From Bacteroidota bacterium (GTDB lineage Bacteria > Bacteroidota > Bacteroidia > Chitinophagales > LD1), in NCBI GenBank assembly GCA_018267435.1, contig JAFDYM010000546.1, forward strand, positions 1-5,833: a DNA stretch of 5,833 nucleotides, read 5' to 3'. Position numbers and translations under genes: made by a program. Below are positions 1 through 5,209 of this stretch, piece after piece (the stretch's first letter is position 1; the number at the start of each line of letters is the position of its first letter). The notes below the pieces were generated by a model. The model saw only the letters and a program-made list of their open reading frames with translations. It was not told the DNA's origin and did no database searches.

Positions 1-1
1 G

Positions 2-505
2 GTAAATGCATATAACCTGATGCTAGATGAAAGTGCTGTGGGCGACTACAATACCAACAACAAAGTGAACCCGCACCTACGCGCCAAGGAAGATATCAAT
101 GCCTTGATAAAAGGCATTGCTGATGGTACGATAGATACGGTGACATCTGCGCATCAACCGCAAGATGAAGAGTGTAAGAAACTAGAATTCGACAAAGCCG
201 ACTTTGGTATGATAGGCTTGGAAACCTGCTATGCTATAACCAACACGGTATTGGCAGATAAAGTGGAATTGGAAACGATAGTTGCTTTGCTGGCCAATAA
301 CCCGCGCCGCGTGTTGGGCCTTGATGCTACTATACGTGAAGGTGCCGAGGCCGACTTAACCCTATTTAACCCTACACAAAAATGGAAGTTTACCGAGGTG
401 GACATCAAGTCGCAATCGAAGAATACACCGTTTGTAGGCACTGAATTTACAGGCAAGGCACTAGGTATAATAAATAAGGGTAAATTGCATTTAATAAACG
501 GTTAA
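2..505 (+). CDS. Dihydroorotase-like amidohydrolase, C-terminal part, probably non-catalytic
   Basis: This is the C-terminal 167 residues of a dihydroorotase-family (PyrC-like) protein; the start lies left of the window. Dihydroorotases interconvert N-carbamoyl-aspartate and dihydroorotate in the cytoplasm during pyrimidine synthesis. The family call rests on the substrate-loop pattern NKVNPHLRAKEDINALIKG (window residues 19-37), the DGTID segment (41-45), FGMIGLET further on, and the C-terminal GAEADLTLF strand. Where active enzymes carry ATDHAPH, this protein reads TSAHQPQ (residues 48-54, bases 143-163). The conserved metal-site/catalytic Asp is therefore Ala, and the last His is Gln. Degenerate variants at this site occur in Bacteroidota as I recall them, and Pseudomonas has a known inactive PyrC' that supports aspartate transcarbamoylase assembly. 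I therefore infer a structural or altered role rather than normal catalysis. The DUF4199 gene follows after 3 nt, suggesting co-transcription. The family call is firm; the loss of activity is inference. Confidence 0.88.
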   Translation, partial: VNAYNLMLDESAVGDYNTNNKVNPHLRAKEDINALIKGIADGTIDTVTSAHQPQDEECKKLEFDKADFGMIGLETCYAITNTVLADKVELETIVALLANNPRRVLGLDATIREGAEADLTLFNPTQKWKFTEVDIKSQSKNTPFVGTEFTGKALGIINKGKLHLING

Positions 506-508
506 GCT

Positions 509-1066
509 ATGAATATTAATTATCAGTTACCTATTAAGTATGGTTTGATATCGGGCATAGTAATGTGTATGATATCTATGGTTACCTACTTTTTTTACAA
601 TTCACTGTTCAGCAGCATGGTGCTTCAAATGGTGTTTGGCTTAATAAGCTTCGGCTTAATGTTATTCTTTCCTATATGGGGTGCCGTTACTTATAAGCGC
701 GAAAAGGCTGGTAATGTAGGCTTTGGCGAAATATTGGTTGTAACATTCATTATCTGTGCCATAGGCTTGTTTTTTAGCAGTGCCATGGGGTATATAATAC
801 CTAATCTTATTGATACCGATTACCCGCAAAACATATACAACCGTGTAGTGAAAACTACCTCGGAGAGTATGGAGAAAATGGGCTCGTCGGATAGTGATAT
901 AGAGAAGGCTTTGGAAAGAATTAAGTTGGAAGATTTTAAGCCAACAATTTTGAGGACGCTAAGAGGCTATGGCATTGCCTTGGTTGTAGGGTTTGTACTT
1001 AGTACGCTTGTAGCAGTATTTGCCGCCCGAAAGAACCGCGAAGAAACTCCAGAACCTACGGCTTAA
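509..1066 (+). CDS. DUF4199 domain-containing membrane protein
   Basis: This 185-residue protein matches the pattern I know as DUF4199, a Bacteroidota inner-membrane family without an assigned function. Four hydrophobic segments are visible at about residues 11-30, 38-60, 74-98 and 153-172. Between the third and fourth is a polar, partly helical stretch (about 105-150) rich in Lys, Glu and Ser, and the C-terminus is a short charged tail (AARKNREETPEPTA). No catalytic motif is visible. The ATG lies 3 nt after the dihydroorotase stop with no Shine-Dalgarno match, which is usual in this phylum. Methionine followed by a short polar N-terminus and then the first helix supports this start. It sits directly before a polyprenyl-phosphate-type glycosyltransferase with a 25-nt gap. 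I recall DUF4199 genes often lying beside such enzymes, so a helper role in lipid-linked sugar transfer is possible but speculative. Confidence 0.85.
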   Translation: MNINYQLPIKYGLISGIVMCMISMVTYFFYNSLFSSMVLQMVFGLISFGLMLFFPIWGAVTYKREKAGNVGFGEILVVTFIICAIGLFFSSAMGYIIPNLIDTDYPQNIYNRVVKTTSESMEKMGSSDSDIEKALERIKLEDFKPTILRTLRGYGIALVVGFVLSTLVAVFAARKNREETPEPTA

Positions 1067-1091
1067 ATAAATTTTGCTTTTATTTACCACC

Positions 1092-2033
1092 ATGCAGATA
1101 TCAGTTGTAATACCTCTGTTTAACGAAGAAGAATCGCTGCCCGAATTGGCCGCTTGGATAGCGCGCGTAATGAAGGAGAACAACTTTACGTACGAGGTGC
1201 TGATGATAGACGATGGCAGCAAGGATAAAAGCTGGCTGGTAGTAGAGCGGCTAGCCGCTGAAAACCCTAATATCAAGGGCATCCGCTTCCGCCGAAACTA
1301 TGGCAAGAGTGCTGCCTTGAACGTAGGCTTTAGCCATGCACAGGGCGATGTGGTAATAACCATGGATGCCGATATGCAGGACTCGCCAGACGAGATACCT
1401 GAGTTGTACCAAATGGTAAGCACGCAGTACGATCTTGTAAGTGGTTGGAAGCAGAAACGCTTCGACCCCATAACCAAAACGGTACCTACCAAACTATATA
1501 ATGCCGCTACCCGTGCTATGACGGGCATACAGCTGCACGACTTTAACTGTGGCCTAAAGGCTTATAAGAACGAAGTAATAAAGAGTGTAGAAGTGTATGG
1601 CGAAATGCACCGTTATATACCGGTGCTGGCCAAGCAGGCAGGCTTTGGTAAAATAGGAGAGAAGGTGGTAGTACACCGCGCCCGCCAATATGGCGTTACC
1701 AAGTTCGGCATGGAGCGCTTCCTATACGGCTTTCTCGATTTGCTTTCTGTATACTTTATGACCCGCTTTAGCAAGCGCCCAATGCACATTTTCGGTGGCT
1801 TTGGGGTGCTGAGCTTTTTCTCGGGTTTTATAATAGCATTATATCTTACCATAGCCAAGTTTGCATTCGAGCAATACCGCATGACAGAGAGACCACTATT
1901 TTATTTAGCGCTGTTGTTTATCGTTATCGGGGTACAATTGTTCCTAGCAGGCTTTTTGGGCGAGCTAGTGGCACGCAGCGGCAGCGACCGCAACCACTAC
2001 GATGTGGCTAAGCTTTTGAATATAAAAGAATGA
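1092..2033 (+). CDS. Family 2 glycosyltransferase, DPM1/GtrB-like, membrane-anchored
   Basis: This 313-residue glycosyltransferase is of the GT-A fold, GT2 family, resembling polyprenyl-phosphate mannosyl/glucosyl transferases (DPM1, GtrB, ArnC). Such enzymes move a sugar from a nucleotide donor to polyprenyl phosphate at the cytoplasmic face of the inner membrane. Visible motifs are the opening strand ISVVIPLFNEEESLPEL (3-19), DDGS (40-43), the RNYGKSAALNVGF segment (68-80), the metal-binding DxD as DAD (92-94) followed by MQDSPDEIPEL, and HDFNCGLKAY (149-158). The GVTKFG stretch (201-206) precedes two C-terminal membrane helices (about 232-256 and 268-292) ending in GELVARSGSDRNHY. An in-frame TTG at 1074 would add six residues, but the ATG at 1092 puts the first GT2 strand at residue 3, as is normal. 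Its stop overlaps the next glycosyltransferase by 4 nt, so the two are probably translationally coupled. The donor sugar and acceptor cannot be read from sequence. Confidence 0.93.
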   Translation: MQISVVIPLFNEEESLPELAAWIARVMKENNFTYEVLMIDDGSKDKSWLVVERLAAENPNIKGIRFRRNYGKSAALNVGFSHAQGDVVITMDADMQDSPDEIPELYQMVSTQYDLVSGWKQKRFDPITKTVPTKLYNAATRAMTGIQLHDFNCGLKAYKNEVIKSVEVYGEMHRYIPVLAKQAGFGKIGEKVVVHRARQYGVTKFGMERFLYGFLDLLSVYFMTRFSKRPMHIFGGFGVLSFFSGFIIALYLTIAKFAFEQYRMTERPLFYLALLFIVIGVQLFLAGFLGELVARSGSDRNHYDVAKLLNIKE

Positions 2034-3166
2034 AAGTAGTAATACTAGGTAGTGCGCACCCCTTCCGTGGTGGGCTGGCAGCATATAACGAAAGGTTGGC
2101 GCGCGAGTTTATCCGCCAAGGCCACAGCGTGCAGATATACACTTTCAGCCTGCAATATCCCGAGTTTCTTTTCCCAGGCACATCGCAATACAGCGAGCAA
2201 GCTGCGCCCGATGATTTGTACATACACGTAAAAGTAAACTCGGTTAACCCCTTGAACTGGTTCAGCGTAGGTAAAGAAATAGCCAAGCTAAATGCCGATT
2301 TATTGATTGTAAAGTTCTGGCTGCCATTTATGGGGCCTAGCTTGGGTACTATATGCAGGCAGGTAAAGAAGAACGGCAAAACGAAGATTATATCTATTAT
2401 CGATAATATCATTCCGCACGAAAAGCGCATAGGCGATTGGCAATTGGCCAAGTACTTTGTGAACAGCGTGGACGGCTTTATAGCCATGAGCGATTCGGTG
2501 TTGGAAGACCTGAAGAAGTTTGACAGCAAGAAACCTAAGGCGTTTTCGCCGCACCCCTTGTTCGATAACTTTGGCGAGGCTGTAAATAAGATACAGGCAT
2601 ACGAGCATTTGGGCTTGGAAGTTAATAGCGACTACCTGCTATTCTTCGGCTTTATACGCGACTATAAAGGGCTCGACCTAGTGCTAGAGGCAATGGCGGA
2701 CCCGCGTGTGAAGGAGCTGAACTTTAAGTTGATAGTAGCAGGCGAATTCTACACCGATGCGCAGCCCTATTGGGACCAAATAACTAGGCTAGGCATAGCT
2801 GATAAGTTGATACTGAAAACAGACTTTATACCAGATGATGAAGTGCGCTACTATTTCTGTGCGGCCGATATGGTGGTGCAGCCTTATAAGCATGCTACCC
2901 AAAGCGGGGTGACGCAGATATGTTACCACTTCGATAGGCCAATGCTGGTAACAAATGTAGGCGGCTTGCCAGAGATAGTGCCGAATGGCAAAGTAGGTTA
3001 TGTTGTAGAACCGAACGCACAGTCTATAGCCGATGCCATTGTAGACTTCTACGGTAATCACCGCGAGTTTGTATACCGCGATAACATTAAGGTAGAGAAG
3101 AAGAAATTTGCGTGGAGCGCCATGCTGGATAAGATATTCGAAATGGCGGGTGGGATAACGTGGTAG
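2030..3166 (+). CDS. Family 4 glycosyltransferase (GT-B fold)
   Basis: This 378-residue cytoplasmic glycosyltransferase has the GT-B, family 4 layout. The N-terminal Rossmann half opens with MKVVILGSAHPFRGGLAAYN, including the Gly-Gly loop (14-15), and continues to ISIIDNIIPHE and FIAMSD. The C-terminal donor half carries LLFFGFIRDYKGLDLVLEAM (203-222), with Arg210 and Lys213 at the usual phosphate-binding positions, then VVQPYKHATQSGVTQ (282-296) and VTNVGGLPEIV (307-317). The family's usual E-x7-E glutamates are replaced around residues 289-297 (ATQSGVTQI). I recall this Q-S-G-V-T-Q version in a Bacteroidota/Thermotogota subgroup, so it probably marks a subfamily rather than damage. No signal peptide or membrane helix is seen. 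The ATG overlaps the upstream GT2 stop as ATGA. The TAG stop falls within the left terminal repeat of the 3165-3269 palindrome. Donor and acceptor are unknown; a role in envelope glycan synthesis is inferred from the neighbours. Confidence 0.92.
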   Translation: MKVVILGSAHPFRGGLAAYNERLAREFIRQGHSVQIYTFSLQYPEFLFPGTSQYSEQAAPDDLYIHVKVNSVNPLNWFSVGKEIAKLNADLLIVKFWLPFMGPSLGTICRQVKKNGKTKIISIIDNIIPHEKRIGDWQLAKYFVNSVDGFIAMSDSVLEDLKKFDSKKPKAFSPHPLFDNFGEAVNKIQAYEHLGLEVNSDYLLFFGFIRDYKGLDLVLEAMADPRVKELNFKLIVAGEFYTDAQPYWDQITRLGIADKLILKTDFIPDDEVRYYFCAADMVVQPYKHATQSGVTQICYHFDRPMLVTNVGGLPEIVPNGKVGYVVEPNAQSIADAIVDFYGNHREFVYRDNIKVEKKKFAWSAMLDKIFEMAGGITW

Positions 3167-3269
3167 CACAACTCCACTCTATCGATTGATGTCCCCACCA
3201 ACCGAAATGTAATACCGTTTCGGCGAGTGAGGACACTCGCCGATAGATCTATAGGTGCTAAGTTGTGCT
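3165..3269. repeat. Nested palindromic element, about 105 bp, MITE-like or long hairpin
   Basis: The outer ends are a perfect 9-bp inverted repeat (AGCACAACT at 3165-3173, AGTTGTGCT at 3261-3269). Inside is a perfect 6-bp pair (CTATCG at 3179-3184, CGATAG at 3241-3246). Inside that, 3190-3207 pairs with 3218-3235 at 14 of 18 positions, with six unbroken pairs next to a 10-nt loop (CCGAAA/TTTCGG). All three nest without crossing, so the segment can form one long imperfect hairpin. A competing perfect 9-bp hairpin with an AGGA loop sits at 3221-3242. No U-tract follows either hairpin. The left terminus contains the last two bases of the glycosyltransferase stop codon. It could be a small non-autonomous mobile element, a dispersed REP-like repeat or an mRNA 3'-end stabiliser; a genome copy count would separate these. 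Confidence 0.65.
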
Positions 3270-3286
3270 TCTTAAATTTCTTAAAC

Positions 3287-3310
3287 CTTCGTGTCTTTGT
3301 GCCTTCGTGG
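3287..3310 (-). repeat. Three-unit array of an 8-bp repeat, left of the heptose kinase
   Basis: Three consecutive 8-mers, CTTCGTGT, CTTTGTGC and CTTCGTGG, occupy this stretch without gaps. Read on the minus strand they are CCACGAAG, GCACAAAG and ACACGAAG. The same unit appears on the plus strand at 4406-4442, so the two arrays face each other across the kinase gene. I recall motifs of this kind as common dispersed intergenic repeats in Bacteroidota. The rest of the 3167-3368 spacer, from 3311 to the kinase start, is A/T-rich, and I see no convincing promoter box in it. Confidence 0.7.
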
Positions 3311-3368
3311 CAAATGTTTTATGGCACTTTCACCTGCATCTTTTATATTGCATTGTAATTTATAAGTA

Positions 3369-4391
3369 ATGATTATTCGCAGCAAGGCTCCTTTGCGTTT
3401 GGGTTTGGCGGGTGGCGGTACCGATGTATCGCCTTACAGCGACCTATACGGCGGGGCTATATTGAACATAACGATAGGCATGTATGCCTATGCTACCATT
3501 AAGCCGTTAACGGGCAAAAAAATCCGTATAAAGGCTATGGATAGGCTAGAGGAAGTAGTGGTAGATAGCAACAAAAAGCTAGAGATAAACGGCAAGCTTG
3601 ACCTTGCCAAAGGCGTGTACAACCGCATAGTGAAAGACTATGTAAAGAAGCCTCTGGCTTTTGAGTTGACTACCTTTGTTGATGCGCCTCCAGGTTCTGG
3701 TTTGGGCTCGTCTTCTACTTTGGTAGTGGCTATTGTTGGCGCCTTTGTTGAGTGGCTAAAATTGCCACTTGGCGAGTATGACATAGCCCAACTAGCCTAC
3801 AAAATAGAGCGCGAAGACCTAGGCATGCATGGCGGAAAGCAGGACCAATACGCCGCTACTTTCGGTGGTGTAAACTATATGGAATTTTACGCAGGCGATA
3901 AGGTGATAGTAAACCCGCTGCGCGTAAAGGAAACTACCTTGCACGAGTTGGAGAATAACCTAGTACTCTTCTTTACCGAAACATCGCGCTTGTCATCGGA
4001 GATTATTAAGAAGCAGAGCGACAACGTAAAGAAGAAAAACACCAAGAGCATTGAGGCTATGCACAGCTTAAAGGAGCAGAGCGTGAAAATGAAAGAAGCT
4101 ATACTTCGCGGCGATGTAGATAAGGTGGGCGAGATATTGCACTACGGCTGGGAGCACAAAAAGGCAATGGCTGAGGGTATTAGCAACCCCATGATAGAGA
4201 ACATATATAACGCAGCCATGAAGGCAGGTGCTACGGGCGGTAAGGTATCTGGAGCAGGCGGCGGCGGCTTCATGTTCTTCTATGCGCCTTATAACAGCAA
4301 GTTTAAAGTAATTGAAACGTTAAATAGCATTGGTGGTAAGGTTATGCGTTATAACTTTGCACAGCAGGGCTTAACTACCTGGACTATTTAA
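3369..4391 (+). CDS. hddA: GHMP-family D-glycero-alpha-D-manno-heptose 7-phosphate kinase
   Basis: This 340-residue cytoplasmic kinase of the GHMP (galacto-/homoserine/mevalonate/phosphomevalonate) superfamily most resembles HddA. HddA phosphorylates D-glycero-D-manno-heptose 7-phosphate at O-1 to give the 1,7-bisphosphate for GDP-heptose synthesis. All three superfamily motifs are intact: motif 1 APLRLGLAGGGTDVSPY (7-23), the ATP-binding loop PPGSGLGSSSTL (107-118), and the C-terminal GGKVSGAGGGGFMFF (290-304). GKQDQYAATFGG (156-167) carries Asp159, the likely catalytic base. Length is normal for the family. The ATG is the first in frame and places motif 1 near the N-terminus as usual; no Shine-Dalgarno is evident. 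The gmhA gene downstream makes its expected substrate, which strongly supports heptose over related fucose or galactose kinases. It is not HldE, whose kinase half is PfkB-type. It stands alone between repeat-filled spacers rather than being closely packed with neighbours. Confidence 0.87.
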   Translation: MIIRSKAPLRLGLAGGGTDVSPYSDLYGGAILNITIGMYAYATIKPLTGKKIRIKAMDRLEEVVVDSNKKLEINGKLDLAKGVYNRIVKDYVKKPLAFELTTFVDAPPGSGLGSSSTLVVAIVGAFVEWLKLPLGEYDIAQLAYKIEREDLGMHGGKQDQYAATFGGVNYMEFYAGDKVIVNPLRVKETTLHELENNLVLFFTETSRLSSEIIKKQSDNVKKKNTKSIEAMHSLKEQSVKMKEAILRGDVDKVGEILHYGWEHKKAMAEGISNPMIENIYNAAMKAGATGGKVSGAGGGGFMFFYAPYNSKFKVIETLNSIGGKVMRYNFAQQGLTTWTI

Positions 4392-4405
4392 AACAATACA
4401 ATTAA

Positions 4406-4442
4406 CCACAAAGACACAAAGGTTTACACGAAGAACACAAAG
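4406..4442 (+). repeat. Four-unit array of the 8-bp ACACRAAG repeat, right of the heptose kinase
   Basis: The units are CCACAAAG (4406-4413), ACACAAAG (4414-4421), ACACGAAG (4426-4433) and ACACAAAG (4435-4442), with short spacers GTTT and A. They are the same unit as at 3287-3310 but in opposite orientation, so the kinase gene lies between inverted arrays. The last unit also forms a perfect 9-bp inverted repeat with sequence further right (AACACAAAG 4434-4442, CTTTGTGTT 4466-4474, 23-nt loop). The array starts 14 nt after the kinase stop, so it lies in the transcript's 3' region. No T-tract follows, so it is not a standard terminator. Confidence 0.7.
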
Positions 4443-4478
4443 GATTATTGAAATAACTTAGTGAACTTTGTGTTGTAA

Positions 4479-4549
4479 ATCTGTGAAATCGGATATTATC
4501 GGTCTAATCCTTTAATATCCGTGTAATCACTCAAACAATCTGTGTAATC
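4479..4549 (+). repeat. Phased ATC array just upstream of gmhA
   Basis: Eight ATC trinucleotides end at 4481, 4490, 4500, 4509, 4519, 4528, 4540 and 4549, giving steps of 9, 10, 9, 10, 9, 12 and 9 bp, close to one DNA turn. Three of the intervals spell a fuller unit close to AATCYGTGWAATC (4478-4490, 4516-4528 with one change, 4537-4549). The array ends 4 bp before the gmhA ATG and so fills the place of the ribosome-binding and probable promoter region. It resembles a dispersed Bacteroidota repeat as I recall it. A regulatory role is not shown by the sequence. Confidence 0.65.
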
Positions 4550-4553
4550 ATAT

Positions 4554-5141
4554 ATGGATAAGATAAAGAACATCATACAGGCGTCGATAGATACGAAGGC
4601 GAAAGTGCTGAGCGATACAGCCATGATAGCGCGTATAGCAGAGGTAAGCAAGGCGGTGGCGGCTGCGTTCCGCGCAGGTAACCGCGTGTACTTTTGCGGC
4701 AATGGCGGCAGTGCTGCCGATGCACAACACCTAGCAGCTGAATTTACAGGTCGTTTCTATAGCGATAGGGAACCATTGCCTGCAGAGGCATTGCACGTTA
4801 ATACCTCGTTTATGACGGCAGTAGCTAACGATTACAGCTACGATGAAGTGTACCAACGTGCCGTAAAGGCGCATGGCCGCAAGGGCGATGTGCTGTTCGG
4901 TATATCTACCAGTGGTAACTCGAAGAATATATTGCTAGCGCAAGAAGAAGCCAAGAAACGCGGCATGACCGTCATCTCGCTTACAGGTGAAACAGGTGGC
5001 AAAATGAAAGACCAAGCCGACTACCTGTTTAACGTACCAAGCAACGATACCCCGCGTATACAGGAAACACATATCCTTATCGGGCACATCATCTGCCAGT
5101 TGGTAGAAGAGGATTTGTTCAGAAGCGAGATGATTATATAA
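4554..5141 (+). CDS. gmhA: Sedoheptulose 7-phosphate isomerase (phosphoheptose isomerase)
   Basis: This 195-residue SIS-domain protein is of typical GmhA length. GmhA converts sedoheptulose 7-phosphate to D-glycero-D-manno-heptose 7-phosphate in the cytoplasm, the first step toward activated heptose. Visible motifs are VYFCGNGGSAADAQHLAAEF (45-64), whose Ser and Gly residues bind phosphate; Glu63, matching the catalytic Glu of E. coli GmhA; FGISTSGNSKN (115-125); and NDTPRIQETH (164-173) with Asp165 and Gln170. His178 in ILIGHIICQLVEE matches the catalytic His. The family is a homotetramer with shared active sites. The ATG at 4554 gives the usual N-terminal helical extension before the SIS core; the region just upstream is the ATC array with no Shine-Dalgarno. 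A strong terminator starts 20 nt after the stop, so gmhA ends its transcript. With the GHMP kinase upstream it indicates a GDP-heptose route; GmhB and HddC are not present here. Confidence 0.95.
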   Translation: MDKIKNIIQASIDTKAKVLSDTAMIARIAEVSKAVAAAFRAGNRVYFCGNGGSAADAQHLAAEFTGRFYSDREPLPAEALHVNTSFMTAVANDYSYDEVYQRAVKAHGRKGDVLFGISTSGNSKNILLAQEEAKKRGMTVISLTGETGGKMKDQADYLFNVPSNDTPRIQETHILIGHIICQLVEEDLFRSEMII

Positions 5142-5160
5142 AAAGCCAATATAGCTATCT

Positions 5161-5198
5161 AGACTTCGGAAGTTTCTCAAACTTCCGAAGTCTTTTTT
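5161..5198 (+). terminator. Intrinsic terminator after gmhA; palindrome copy 1
   Basis: A perfect 15-bp stem (AGACTTCGGAAGTTT at 5161-5175, complement at 5179-5193) with a CTC loop is followed by an unbroken T run (5193-5198). This is a textbook rho-independent terminator, 20 nt after the gmhA stop. The same 31-bp palindrome core recurs in reverse-complement orientation at 5624-5654, so it is also a repeat. Each arm contains ACTTCSGAAGT, itself a dyad apart from its centre base. Only 11 nt separate the T run from the next start codon. Confidence 0.88.
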
Positions 5199-5209
5199 AT
5201 TACTACATC

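Noticed and set aside
1064..1086. An 8-bp A/T-only inverted repeat (TAAATAAA/TTTATTTA) and a near match to the Bacteroidota -7 box within the DUF4199-GT2 gap
   Set aside because: An A/T-only stem in an A/T-rich gap is weak evidence. The box match needs an extra base and no TTTG-type -33 element is visible at the right distance.
1074..1091. Upstream TTG start that would add six residues to the GT2 protein
   Set aside because: The extra residues (LLLFTT) precede the normal first strand, and the ATG at 1092 gives the usual N-terminus.
2008..3169. Long minus-strand open frames opposite the GT4 gene (for example 2008-2529 and 2789-3169)
   Set aside because: They lie antisense to a gene with clear GT4 motifs and their translations show no recognisable domain.
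3221..3242. Perfect 9-bp hairpin with AGGA loop as an intrinsic terminator for the glycosyltransferase block
   Set aside because: No T-tract follows it (ATAGATCTATAGG), and it competes with the larger nested fold, so I keep it as part of the repeat element.
3311..3368. Promoter for the heptose kinase
   Set aside because: I found A/T-rich sequence but no pair of TTTG and TAnnTTTG-like boxes at proper spacing, so I do not call one.
3369..4391. HldE-type bifunctional heptose kinase or fucokinase identity
   Set aside because: The protein has GHMP motifs, not PfkB motifs, and has no nucleotidyltransferase domain. The neighbouring gmhA favours heptose 7-phosphate over fucose.
4406..4549. CRISPR array
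   Set aside because: The units are only 8-13 bp, degenerate and without uniform unique spacers, and no cas genes are present.
4935..5180. Minus-strand 81-codon open frame overlapping the end of gmhA
   Set aside because: It is antisense to well-supported gmhA motifs and its start lies inside the terminator palindrome.
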